Positions 45,178-54,707 of a stretch of DNA of 64,000 nt are shown here, piece after piece (position 1 is the first letter of the stretch; every line of letters begins with the position of its first letter). The stretch spans positions 640,451 through 704,450 of the forward strand of contig JAHPZH010000003.1 in assembly GCA_019058315.1 (NCBI GenBank), written 5' to 3'. The position numbers were made by a program, and so were the translations under genes. The notes beneath the pieces are model-generated. The model saw nothing but the letters and a program-made list of their open reading frames with translations. It searched no databases and was not told the DNA's origin. The stretch is from Candidatus Helarchaeota archaeon. Its GTDB lineage: Archaea > Asgardarchaeota > Lokiarchaeia > Helarchaeales > RDOG01.

Positions 45178-46638
45178 TTGAAGTATAAGAATAAAATAGC
45201 TGGTTTGCTTATTGTGTTAATTTTTTGTTTATCATATAACATCGATTATATTTCTTATAAAATGGGTCCTGATTCTTATAGCATGGATCCCGATAATATA
45301 TCTCCAGATTTAATTTGGACTATGCTAGGGGAAAAAGTTCAAAGAGTCATTTTGATTAGTATCGACTCATGCAATCCAGATTATATTCGTCCAGACCTTA
45401 TGCCCCACTTATGGGAATTTATGTTTTATACGGGTTGTATGTTCATTAATGCAGAAACCATACTATCATCTGACACTGTTTCAGGTCATACGTCTATGCT
45501 TACTGGAGCATACCCTAATACCACCAAAATTTTTGGAAATCAATACACAAATGTAAGTCTATGGTTTCATCCATTTCCTGGATTTATGGCACCAAATAGA
45601 TTTTTTGATTATAACATAAGACAAGCTAATACAATTATTGAAGCAATAGAGCCGAATTTAACAATTGGAACACATTTCATTTCAAGTAAATGGTTACATT
45701 GGATGCTTGGTTGGGAATCGGATAGCTGGGTTGGACCAGAGTTTAAAATTGAATTTTCGCAAGGAGCTCCACGTTTTCTTCCAGCTAGTTCATATAGTTG
45801 GGCGAATCCTGATTATCAAAGTCAAGTTGGTAATGGTTATGGTGAGATGTTACCTATGGATCACTGGATCATTAATGCTTTAATAGAAAACTTAAGGAAT
45901 GAAAAATTTCCACAAAATTTCTACTTTGTAAATATAGGTTATACAGATGAAATGGGTCATGTTTATGGAGCCCGAAATGCTATGGCAGAACGGCAGATGA
46001 GAGAAGTGGATAATTTACTACATCGCTTATTTGTAGAAATTATTTCATCAGGTAAACTTTTCAATACATTATTTGTAATAACATCAGATCATGGAATGGA
46101 AACCATTCATGAAGAAGGAGTTAACTTAGAAGCACTTCTTAATGAAGCGGGAATTCCATGTTATATTCACAATGAAGGAGGAAGTGCATACATTGGTCTT
46201 CCCTTTATAGACAAAAATACAACTGGATATAAGAAAATGAAAGAATATACGCTTAATTATTTGGAATTAATAAATTCTAGATACTGGTTATTTGATGATA
46301 TAGTACCATCAGAAAATTATTCAAAATATAATATCCCTGAGGATGGTTGCGCAGGTGATATATTCTTATCTTTCCGAAAAGGAGCACGAATTCGAACCAA
46401 AAATGCTCCTGCTCATGCAAATGGAGAACATGGATCTATCAATGAACGGAAAATTGTGATGATGTGGCTGGGACCACACATTAAACGACGGGGCGTAATC
46501 TTTAATGAAGATCCTGTGTCTATTTGTGATATTGTGCCAACTATAGGGAGTTTAATGGGTTGGGACTTGTCAAAAATTGAAAATACTATTAATGGTCAAG
46601 ATTTAACCACAATATATAACTTGGGGGAGTCTGTTTAA
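45178..46638 (+). CDS. Alkaline-phosphatase-superfamily enzyme, nucleotide pyrophosphatase/phosphodiesterase-like
   Basis: This 486-residue protein starts at TTG with a hydrophobic signal/anchor (IAGLLIVLIFCLSYNI). VILISIDSCNPDYI near 56-69 holds the first metal-binding Asp. SSDTVSGHTSMLTGAYPN near 100 holds the Ser/Thr nucleophile. Further motifs are VITSDHGMETIHEEG near 300 and NGEHGSINERKIVMMWLGP near 420 with the final metal-binding His. This is the type I phosphodiesterase/AP order. It acts outside or on the membrane. Two Yip1-like genes follow directly, the first one base after its stop. Confidence 0.85.
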   Translation: MKYKNKIAGLLIVLIFCLSYNIDYISYKMGPDSYSMDPDNISPDLIWTMLGEKVQRVILISIDSCNPDYIRPDLMPHLWEFMFYTGCMFINAETILSSDTVSGHTSMLTGAYPNTTKIFGNQYTNVSLWFHPFPGFMAPNRFFDYNIRQANTIIEAIEPNLTIGTHFISSKWLHWMLGWESDSWVGPEFKIEFSQGAPRFLPASSYSWANPDYQSQVGNGYGEMLPMDHWIINALIENLRNEKFPQNFYFVNIGYTDEMGHVYGARNAMAERQMREVDNLLHRLFVEIISSGKLFNTLFVITSDHGMETIHEEGVNLEALLNEAGIPCYIHNEGGSAYIGLPFIDKNTTGYKKMKEYTLNYLELINSRYWLFDDIVPSENYSKYNIPEDGCAGDIFLSFRKGARIRTKNAPAHANGEHGSINERKIVMMWLGPHIKRRGVIFNEDPVSICDIVPTIGSLMGWDLSKIENTINGQDLTTIYNLGESV

Positions 46639-46639
46639 T

Positions 46640-47332
46640 ATGAATTTAGAATCAGTCAAGATTTTTTTTAGAAATTACGTCAGAATGATATATTCACCAA
46701 CAAAGGCAATAGATGAGATTCTAGAACGAGAAACCAATTTATTAGATTCAGTTTTATTGGTCTTAATTTCTAGTGTCCTAACAATTACTGGTGTTTTTAT
46801 ATTTCAAGGTCCATCAGGTCCAATTTATAATATTTTTCAATATTATAGCTCCACATTCCTTCTAGAATTATTAACATCATCATCAATATTTGGATATGAC
46901 CTTTTTACAACCCATTATCATTTGATATTTCTAAAAAATGTACTTTTTCTTATTAAAGCTTGGATTTACTTTAGTATTTTCGCTTATATATGGTTAAGAA
47001 TCTTGAAAGTTAAAGCTAGTTTCTTAAAGACTTTTGAAATAACTGCATGGTCTTTATTTCCTCTTCTTTCAATTACAATTATAATTTCATTTATTTGTAT
47101 AATATTGAATTTAATTCCTGGTATGGCTCTATACGCTTATTTACCATACTATATAGTATTAATGATACTTATAATAGTTGTAATTCCCCCCATCTTTAGT
47201 AATTTTATTATGAAAGCGTTTGATGTATCTGATGTAAAAGTTCTACTTCCATATTACCTGACATTGTATATCTTGTTTATAATCTTTACATATAACCATA
47301 TGGAAATTCTCGCAAGGTTTAGGTTCCTCTAA
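46640..47332 (+). CDS. Yip1-domain membrane protein
   Basis: This 230-residue protein has an amphipathic N terminus with YSPTKAIDEILERETNLLDS, typical of the Yip1 family. At least five TM helices follow (SVLLVLISSVLTITGVFIF, IYFSIFAYIWLRIL, LLSITIIISFICIILNLI, IVLMILIIVVIPPIFSNF and YLTLYILFIIFTYNH). Yip1 proteins in eukaryotes bind Rabs and shape secretory membranes; in archaea the role is unknown. It begins 1 base after the phosphodiesterase stop codon, so translation is coupled. A sister gene follows. Confidence 0.75.
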   Translation: MNLESVKIFFRNYVRMIYSPTKAIDEILERETNLLDSVLLVLISSVLTITGVFIFQGPSGPIYNIFQYYSSTFLLELLTSSSIFGYDLFTTHYHLIFLKNVLFLIKAWIYFSIFAYIWLRILKVKASFLKTFEITAWSLFPLLSITIIISFICIILNLIPGMALYAYLPYYIVLMILIIVVIPPIFSNFIMKAFDVSDVKVLLPYYLTLYILFIIFTYNHMEILARFRFL

Positions 47333-47362
47333 TATTATTAATGACTTAAATAAGATGATAAT

Positions 47363-47944
47363 ATGAATTGGAAAGAGTTTATTATTAATTTCTTAAAAAA
47401 ACCATCAGAAACCATAGAATTTGTAGATGAAAACTATTCAATGAAGAAAATGATTATTCTAGGTTTGCTAGGCGGATTATTTTTATTACCAAATTTCATA
47501 ATTTTTCAATTTCGTGGAGAATATTGGATATATATTGCATTTTTACTGGGGTTAGTTGGACTTTTAGCTGCTGTTTATGTAAATTATCAAGTTGTTTTTT
47601 ATTTACTTTCAAAACTAATGTACAGAGATTCTGATTATCCATTCGATAAAATAAGAAAGTCAAATATCTGGTATGCTGCAACAGCATTTTTACTATGTAT
47701 GTTATTTGTTTTGCCTCTTCAATTGACATTTCTATATATTAAAGAATATGGTGTAGGTTTGTTTTTTTATTGGCTCGTGGTTATAATTTGGCATATATGG
47801 GCAATGGCTTTGGAATATCAGACAATTCAATTTTATGTTAAAGAAAATAATCTCAAAAACATGTATTTGACAATTATTACTCAAATTTGTGGTTTCTGTA
47901 TTTATCAAATTTTGATTTATATAGGAATTCTTTCGATGTATTAA
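47363..47944 (+). CDS. Yip1-like membrane protein (second copy)
   Basis: This 193-residue paralogue of the preceding protein has KKPSETIEFVDENYSMKKMI at the N terminus, then five or so TM helices (ILGLLGGLFLLPNFI, IAFLLGLVGLLAAVYV, AATAFLLCMLFVLPLQL and FFYWLVVIIWHIWAMAL). It likely forms a heteromer with the 46640 product. It lies 30 bp downstream in the same transcript. Confidence 0.7.
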   Translation: MNWKEFIINFLKKPSETIEFVDENYSMKKMIILGLLGGLFLLPNFIIFQFRGEYWIYIAFLLGLVGLLAAVYVNYQVVFYLLSKLMYRDSDYPFDKIRKSNIWYAATAFLLCMLFVLPLQLTFLYIKEYGVGLFFYWLVVIIWHIWAMALEYQTIQFYVKENNLKNMYLTIITQICGFCIYQILIYIGILSMY

Positions 47945-48044
47945 ATTTAAAGGAATTATTAATATACTCTTTATTGACATTTTTCAACATAATTAGCTAA
48001 AAAAAAATAGATAATAAAGAAAAAAGTTTTGTTTGAGGTTCTGA

Positions 48045-49865
48045 ATGATGCTTTTTGGGTATAAAGGAAAACTTTTGCATCTTGATCTTAGCAAAAAAAC
48101 ATCTAAAAGCATAACCATTCCTGAAGTTATTTTAAAGAAGTATATAGGTGGACGTGGTCTAGGAGCAAAACTCTATTGGGATCTTATATCACCCGAGGCA
48201 ACTCCGCTTGGTCAAGAAAATATTTTTATGGTCTTAACTGGTCCTCTAGGAGGTACAATGGTGATTGGTTCAGGGAAACATGTTATAATTACAAAATCAC
48301 CTACTACTGGAGGTTGGTTAGAAACTTATTCTAGTGGTAGAATGACCCCAGAGATGAAATTTGCAGGATATGACGGATTAATTTTTACCGGTAAATTAAA
48401 GGATCTAAGTGGTGTTTTCATTAAAGATAATAAAGTGGAATTTTCTGATGCTGATTTTCTTAAGGGTAAAGGTTCATTTGAAACCGAGACTTATATTCGG
48501 GAAAATTTTCATCCAGACTGTGGTACTCTTTCTATTGGACCAGCTGGTGAAAATCTTCTTCCTATTGCGTGTATTGGAAGTGATTATTTTCGCAAAGCAG
48601 GTCGTGGAGGTTCAGGTGCAGTAATGGGCTCTAAGAATCTTAAATTTATTGCTATTAAGGGTAGCGGAGGAATTAATTGTGTAAATATGCAGGAACTTCA
48701 TAAATTAGTCCTCAAGCATCAAAAAAGAGTCAAGTTTAGAACCAGCACTCCTATGACTATGACTTTCACTAATTCCGCAGGAATGCTTCCCACGCGAAAT
48801 TTTTCCAAGGGTCAATTTAAAAGGGCAATTGGTAGAATAGATATTGAGGCCGTTAATAAGGTAAAAATAGCTAGAAGGGCATGTTACGCTTGCTTCGCAG
48901 CATGTGCAAGTATAACAAAAATTAGAGAGGGAGAGTTTAAGGGCATTACATTAGAAGGTCCTGAATATGAAACTCTCGCAATGCAAGGTGCTAATTTGGA
49001 AATTGACTACTTGCCAGCAATTTTGAAGGCAAACTATCTATGTGATGATCTTGGAATGGATACGATATCCTCAGGTGTAATAATAGGCTTCGCAATGGAA
49101 TGTTATGAGCGAGGAATTTTAACAAAAGAAGATACCGAAGGGTTGGATCTTAAATTTGGAAATTATAAAGCTGCACTTGAGTTACTGGAACTCATGGCTC
49201 ATAAAAAAGGTTTTGGAGCGTTTTGTGCCCAAGGAGTAAAAAAGATGGCAAAATCTCTAGGACATAATTCCGAGCATTTCGCAATGCATTCTAAAGGCTT
49301 GGAATTGCCTGCTTATGATCCACGTGCAGGGTGGAGCACAACTATAACATATTCAGTTACACCAAGAGGTGGATGTCATCGGAGAGCTTGGCCTCCATTA
49401 AAAGAAGTCCTCGGAGGTGTAAATCCTTTTACTATTAAAGGAAAAGCAGAGATGGTGATAGAGCTTATGAACGAAAGGTGTGTGATTCATTCCCTTTTAG
49501 TATGCGACATGTCTAATGCGGCTGTTCGGTTGAAAATTTCTGATTGGGCTAAGTATTTGAATATTGTGACTGGTTCAAATTATTCAAAAGAAGACCTAAA
49601 TTACCATGCAGAGATTATTGAAACCCTAATTAGACGAATTAATATTCGTGAAGGTTTTAGCTCCAAAGATGATTATCTGCCTAAACGCATTTTGGAAGAA
49701 AGTCATCCCGATGGTCCAACGAAGGGTAAAATTATTGGAACCGATAATTTCTTGAAAATGCGAACAGATTATTATTTGTGTCGAGGTTGGGACAGTGAAG
49801 GTGTTCCAACCGAAGAGACTATTGCTAAATATGAATTTGATTCAGAACCAACCATCAAAATTTAA
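48045..49865 (+). CDS. aor: Aldehyde:ferredoxin oxidoreductase (tungsten-dependent)
   Basis: This 606-residue protein is full length for AOR. The N-terminal domain is GKLLHLDLSKKTSKS and KKYIGGRGLGAKLYWDLISPE. The cluster-binding Cys are in RRACYACFAACAS near 278-288, with the fourth near 486 (LLVCDMSNAA). Motifs GPAGENLLPIACIGS and RAGRGGSGAVMGSKNLK are for tungstopterin. It oxidises aldehydes to acids, reducing ferredoxin, in the cytoplasm. A 4Fe-4S ferredoxin gene follows after 17 bp. Confidence 0.93.
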   Translation: MMLFGYKGKLLHLDLSKKTSKSITIPEVILKKYIGGRGLGAKLYWDLISPEATPLGQENIFMVLTGPLGGTMVIGSGKHVIITKSPTTGGWLETYSSGRMTPEMKFAGYDGLIFTGKLKDLSGVFIKDNKVEFSDADFLKGKGSFETETYIRENFHPDCGTLSIGPAGENLLPIACIGSDYFRKAGRGGSGAVMGSKNLKFIAIKGSGGINCVNMQELHKLVLKHQKRVKFRTSTPMTMTFTNSAGMLPTRNFSKGQFKRAIGRIDIEAVNKVKIARRACYACFAACASITKIREGEFKGITLEGPEYETLAMQGANLEIDYLPAILKANYLCDDLGMDTISSGVIIGFAMECYERGILTKEDTEGLDLKFGNYKAALELLELMAHKKGFGAFCAQGVKKMAKSLGHNSEHFAMHSKGLELPAYDPRAGWSTTITYSVTPRGGCHRRAWPPLKEVLGGVNPFTIKGKAEMVIELMNERCVIHSLLVCDMSNAAVRLKISDWAKYLNIVTGSNYSKEDLNYHAEIIETLIRRINIREGFSSKDDYLPKRILEESHPDGPTKGKIIGTDNFLKMRTDYYLCRGWDSEGVPTEETIAKYEFDSEPTIKI

Positions 49866-49882
49866 TATAAAAGGGATTAAAT

Positions 49883-50455
49883 ATGGTTAAAAGAGTTTTA
49901 GTCATTCATGCAGAAAATTGTACAGGATGTCGAATGTGTGAACTAGCATGTTCAAGTGTTAAAGAAGGAGAGTTTATCCCGGAGCATTCACGTATTAGAA
50001 TCGTAACTAATGAATTAGAAGGATGGTCTAGACCAACTGTTTGTTTGCAATGTGAAAATCCAATGTGTATGGAAAAATGCCCAGTTGGAGCTATTTATAA
50101 GACAAAAACTCCACAAGGTGACTTTTTGGTTTTAGTGGATCAAGAAAAATGTACTGGGTGTAAACAATGCGTTGAAGCTTGTCCATTTGGAGTTATTTAT
50201 TTTTTTGATAAGTTAGGTGTTATCAAATGTGACTTATGTGGAGGTAATCCAACTTGTGTAGGGTTTTGTTCATATAAGTGTTTAGATTTCGTTGAGCTGT
50301 CAGATGAGGAATACCAAAATAGAATTAGGAAATTAAACGAGATAACTGTAAAAGCTTCCGAAAAGATCGATAAACTCAATTCGTATAAGCGTAAAATGCT
50401 CTATTCTCTAGATACATCAAAAATTTCTGTCAATTCAGTGAAAAACAAGAAATAG
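49883..50455 (+). CDS. Four-cluster 4Fe-4S ferredoxin of AOR
   Basis: This 190-residue ferredoxin has four cysteine sets: CTGCRMCELACSS near 13-25, CLQCENPMCMEKCP near 54-67, CTGCKQCVEACP near 90-101 and CDLCGGNPTCVGFC near 116-129. The layout is of DMSO-reductase-B/HycB type, which accompanies AOR and other molybdo-/tungsto-enzymes. It should carry electrons from AOR to the ferredoxin pool or to HdrA. It is co-transcribed with aor, with the ribosome-binding site AAGGGATTAA before the ATG. Confidence 0.88.
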   Translation: MVKRVLVIHAENCTGCRMCELACSSVKEGEFIPEHSRIRIVTNELEGWSRPTVCLQCENPMCMEKCPVGAIYKTKTPQGDFLVLVDQEKCTGCKQCVEACPFGVIYFFDKLGVIKCDLCGGNPTCVGFCSYKCLDFVELSDEEYQNRIRKLNEITVKASEKIDKLNSYKRKMLYSLDTSKISVNSVKNKK

Positions 50456-50621
50456 AAATTATAACTAGAATAATAAAGAAATTATATCGTTTTTCTTTCA
50501 ATATAACAGATTTAAAAACAGTGCTTGCAAAAAAATTAGTGCATAAATCAAAATATTTTAAAAAAATCCTATTAGAATAAAAAAATCGAAAAATTTTATA
50601 TCAATCCTAAAGTGAAATAAA

Positions 50622-50963
50622 ATGTCTTTTGACGAAAAAGAAGTTGAAAAAGCAAAAGCTGTAGCAATTGCACATTATAAATTAATAACTGAAGGCAAAC
50701 AAGAAGAATGGCTAAAAACTATGGAACCAAATAAAAAGAGTACTGCAATTCGTTACTATTGGCCAGCAGGCAGAAAATGGATAGAAGCAGGAGGATCCTA
50801 TGAATTCAAATTTTTTGATACGAAATATAGTCAACCAACAAGATTAAAGTTCTTTTTCCATCGCTATGACAAAGATGGAAACCCTTCTGGTTCTGGACAA
50901 GTCCCAGTTATTATGGTAAAAGATAAAGCTGGTAAATGGATAGTAGATGTTGCAAGCTGGTAA
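50622..50963 (+). CDS. Small NTF2/SnoaL-like hypothetical protein
   Basis: This 113-residue protein has a helix (EVEKAKAVAIAHYKLITEG) followed by strands (YEFKFFDTKYSQPTRLKFFFHRYDK, GQVPVIMVKDKAGKWIVD). This alpha + beta-sheet plan with a closing KWIVDVASW resembles NTF2-like domains. No active-site motif is visible. It has its own promoter region in an AT-rich gap after the ferredoxin gene. Confidence 0.55.
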   Translation: MSFDEKEVEKAKAVAIAHYKLITEGKQEEWLKTMEPNKKSTAIRYYWPAGRKWIEAGGSYEFKFFDTKYSQPTRLKFFFHRYDKDGNPSGSGQVPVIMVKDKAGKWIVDVASW

Positions 50964-51227
50964 CTATCCCTTAATTTTTTTTCTTTTCAAAATTAATATT
51001 AAAAGGACTATCTGAGTAATATCAAACAAAAAATAATTGAAATGATACTAATTCCATTATGGAAGAATAAAAGATTAATTTCAGATTAATCAAATTTTAG
51101 TATTTATGCAGATTTTGTTAATTAGAATAATATTATTAACCGTAAATCACTAAAGAGAAAACCTATTCTTTTATATTGATGAGAAATATAATTTAATTTA
51201 GTATAATTCAATAGGGATAAATAATTA

Positions 51228-54200
51228 ATGTTTAATTTAACTCAAAATGATACTCTAAAACAAATTAATGAATTGCTACAGCAAGCAGCAGAAGAGGAGA
51301 ATAAATACAATTGGAATAAAGAAATTGAAATTTTGAAACGAGTAGACAAGATTAGTTCAGACTATAAATTAAGAGAAATTGAAGGCGACACTAATTATAA
51401 ATTGGGGGAGATATATGGAATTGCAGCTGACTTTGGAAATACTCAAGAAGAAATCGAAAATTTATTTCATTTATCCATAACAAGTTTTCAAAAAGCAGTT
51501 AATATATTTGAAGAATTAAAAATAGAACATAAGACAAATGCAGCATTAGGTCAAGTTAGCCTTCTTAAATCTATCTCTGGAGTTGAAGAAGGAAAAGAAA
51601 AAATTTTATTAGCATCAGTAATAAAACTTTTCAATAAAGCTAAAACTATTAATTTTGAGAGGGGAGATGCAAAAGAAACTTTAAAAATGGCAATTAGTGA
51701 GATTTCGGCTTTAGCATTTCTTTCTGGTAAAAGTGTTCTTCGCATTGATAAAAGAGTAGATCCAATAAAATTTCTTTCAGAATTTGATACTTTAATTAGT
51801 AAAGTCTGGAAAGAACTTAAAACTAAAGCAGATTTTCCTGAGATTTATATCTATCATTTTTTAAAGTCCATAACAGTATTTCTTGATGGGATGATTTGTT
51901 ATTTTCCTGCTAAAGGTTTTAATATTGAGCAATTTTATTTAAAGCAAATAGACGAAATCAAAGAATTTATCGAATTATTTGAAAACTCAAACAAAAACCT
52001 AATTTTTTGTGGAGCTCATATATTTTACTCATATGCGAATTCAGGATATGCAACTTTTTTTACTAATAATCAATTTGAAGTGAAAAAATATTATAATAAA
52101 GGACTTAAAAGGTTAAAGACAGCTGAAATTCTATTACAAAAATTCGAACTTAATAATAATATATTAAAAGTAATTTTCTACTCTAGTAGATTCATGGCTA
52201 CAGTAAATTTGTTAATCTTGGGTTATTCTACAAAAGATTTCAAGACATTTTTGGATGATTATGATTTTGGAATTAATTATGCTTTATTAATTTATCCTAG
52301 ATATATTGCTATATTTACTTTGATTCATCTAAATCTTCTTATATTAATGTTTGCTCATGCTCCTTTTATACCAGATATTGAACGTTTTAATATAGCTAAA
52401 AAATCTCTTGATATAATTAATTTGATAACACAAATATTTCCTATAATAAATGATCCGAGTAATACCTTAATAAATTTACAAAAAAATACTTGTTTAGGTT
52501 CAGCAAATGCAATATTAGGAGATTTGGCTAAAAAAGAGAAGGATAAATCAAGTTATCTTAATGAAGCTTCTAAAATTTTTTACACAACAGCTAAAGTTGA
52601 AATTGAAAAAGGAGAAGGTTCTTTTTTTTATGCCGGTCTTTATTATCATGCTTCTAGGACTGCAATGATATTAGCCAATAATAATTCAATAATATCAAAA
52701 CAAGTCGAATATTATCTGAAAGCAATTGATTTCTTATTAGTAAGCAAAGATTTCTTAATGAAAGATAATTATAGTTCTTTTCTTCTAGTTCAATACTTAA
52801 TCATAATTCCAAGCCTTTATTATAAGGTAGGAAGATTAACAAACGATGAAAAGATATTTAGAAAAGCTTATTCGGCTTATATAGATGCAATTACATATTA
52901 TAAAAACAGAGGGTATTCTAATTTAGTTGGCTCGGCTTATGTAAGAATTGCAGAAATTGAAGATCGACTTGGAAACTTCCTTTCTGCAGCAGATGATTAT
53001 CAAAAGGCTGTTGATTCTTACGAAAAAGCAATTCTAACACTCACCTATACCAGATTGGGTAAAAAAATTGAGACTTTAAAGAATTATTTAAAGGCATGGA
53101 ATTTAATTGAGATCGCGAAATCATTCCACGCAAATGAAGAACATGATCAAGCAGAATTGCACTATGAACAAGCCAGTAAATTGTTGAATTCTCTTCGTGA
53201 TTTTAGATATGAAGCCCCATTTTATATTGCTTGGGCCGCATTAGAGACTGCAGAAAATTTAAGTAAAAAAAATAAACATCAAGAATCTACTTTAATGTAT
53301 TTAGATTCTAAAAATAAGTTTGAAAATGCAATAGAAACTTTTAATTCTTTTTTTCATAAGAGGTCATTTTCACAAAGAGATAAAAATAGAATTTCAAAAT
53401 TGATAAAGGTCGCAGTCGTTAGGGAGCGATATTGTGATGCACGGTTCCAAATTGAAACCGCAAGGTTAGAAAGCAAAAAAGGAAATCACTTAATAGCTGC
53501 AGAATTATATAACAAAAGCAGTTCACTTTTTGAAAATTTATGTCACACTTATAGAATTGAGCGAGAAAAAGATGAATTAACTGCTGTATATTATTTATGT
53601 AAAGCTTGGGAACATATGGAACGGGCAGATGAAAAACAAAACGCATCCCTTTATGGGTTAGCTGCAGACCTATTTAAAAAAGCTGGGGATATATTTCCAG
53701 AGAGTAGGATGCAAAAACTATCCTTGGGAAATTCACTTTATTGTTCTGCTCTTCGATGTGGAAGTTTATTTGATAGAACTGCCGATTTAGATGACAAGAT
53801 TAAATTTTATAAAAAAATTAAAATGAATTTAAGAGAATCTTCAAAGAATTATCAATTAGGAGGTTTCGAGCAAGATGCTCAGTGGGCTTTAGCAACATCT
53901 ACCTTTTTTGATGGCATGTGGAATTTAATTCAAGCTGATAATGAAATTGATGGCTCTAAAAAAAGTCAATTTTTAAAAATAGCAACAAATTATCTCGAAT
54001 CGGCATCAAATATGTTTCAACATGCAGGATATACCCAAAAAAAAGATCTAATTTCAAATTATTTAAATATGATTAAAAATGAACAAGAAATTCTTACTTC
54101 TGCATTAAATGTTATTGAAAAGCCGGCAATTTCTGCAAGCAGCGTCGGAATTGTAGCTCCATCCTGTCCTATTGAAATTAGTTCCCAAATTAGCCTCGGG

Positions 54201-54641
54201 GAAATGCAGCAATACGATTTACAAACTGAATCTGAGATGAATTGGCGTAAAAGAATCCATCATATCTATTTCTATACTTCTGACGGTGGGTGTATTTATG
54301 ATCATGCCTTTAAAGTAGAAGAAGAAGTATCAGCTAATTTAGTTGCTGGGGGCTTAACAGGAGTTGATGCTTTAGTTCAGGAGGTTACTCGAACCGAAAC
54401 TAAAATAAAAATAATTGAAAAAGAAGACATGACTATTCTTCTAGAACACGGTAAGTACGTAAGTGCCGCCTTGGTTACAGACGAAAGCTTGATAACTTTA
54501 CGAAATAAATTAAAACAATCTATTCAAGAGATAGAAAATTTTTTCAAAGAAGAATTAGAGTGTTTTTCTGGAAATATAACTCCTTTCAATAAAATTGAAA
54601 AATTTGTTCATAAAATCTTTGAGCTTAAATCTAATTTGTAG
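51228..54641 (+). CDS. Giant TPR-repeat protein
   Basis: This 1137-residue helical protein is built mostly of TPR or TPR-like repeats. Clear ones are AYVRIAEIEDRLGNFLSAADDYQKAVDSYEKAI (about 570-605, split over two repeats), YEQASKLLNSLRD and AAELYNKSSSLFENL. The C-terminal domain (about 980-1137) is alpha/beta (HIYFYTSDGGCIYDHAFKVEEE, ILLEHGKYVSAALVTDE) and looks like a separate roadblock/longin-like or sensor fold. It is probably a cytoplasmic scaffold. The 54708 gene follows after 66 bp. Confidence 0.75.
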   Translation: MFNLTQNDTLKQINELLQQAAEEENKYNWNKEIEILKRVDKISSDYKLREIEGDTNYKLGEIYGIAADFGNTQEEIENLFHLSITSFQKAVNIFEELKIEHKTNAALGQVSLLKSISGVEEGKEKILLASVIKLFNKAKTINFERGDAKETLKMAISEISALAFLSGKSVLRIDKRVDPIKFLSEFDTLISKVWKELKTKADFPEIYIYHFLKSITVFLDGMICYFPAKGFNIEQFYLKQIDEIKEFIELFENSNKNLIFCGAHIFYSYANSGYATFFTNNQFEVKKYYNKGLKRLKTAEILLQKFELNNNILKVIFYSSRFMATVNLLILGYSTKDFKTFLDDYDFGINYALLIYPRYIAIFTLIHLNLLILMFAHAPFIPDIERFNIAKKSLDIINLITQIFPIINDPSNTLINLQKNTCLGSANAILGDLAKKEKDKSSYLNEASKIFYTTAKVEIEKGEGSFFYAGLYYHASRTAMILANNNSIISKQVEYYLKAIDFLLVSKDFLMKDNYSSFLLVQYLIIIPSLYYKVGRLTNDEKIFRKAYSAYIDAITYYKNRGYSNLVGSAYVRIAEIEDRLGNFLSAADDYQKAVDSYEKAILTLTYTRLGKKIETLKNYLKAWNLIEIAKSFHANEEHDQAELHYEQASKLLNSLRDFRYEAPFYIAWAALETAENLSKKNKHQESTLMYLDSKNKFENAIETFNSFFHKRSFSQRDKNRISKLIKVAVVRERYCDARFQIETARLESKKGNHLIAAELYNKSSSLFENLCHTYRIEREKDELTAVYYLCKAWEHMERADEKQNASLYGLAADLFKKAGDIFPESRMQKLSLGNSLYCSALRCGSLFDRTADLDDKIKFYKKIKMNLRESSKNYQLGGFEQDAQWALATSTFFDGMWNLIQADNEIDGSKKSQFLKIATNYLESASNMFQHAGYTQKKDLISNYLNMIKNEQEILTSALNVIEKPAISASSVGIVAPSCPIEISSQISLGEMQQYDLQTESEMNWRKRIHHIYFYTSDGGCIYDHAFKVEEEVSANLVAGGLTGVDALVQEVTRTETKIKIIEKEDMTILLEHGKYVSAALVTDESLITLRNKLKQSIQEIENFFKEELECFSGNITPFNKIEKFVHKIFELKSNL

Positions 54642-54707
54642 ATAAAAAATGAAAAAGTGATCCTATTTTTAAATTTTATTTCTTAAAATCATTAATGAGG
54701 ATACTTA

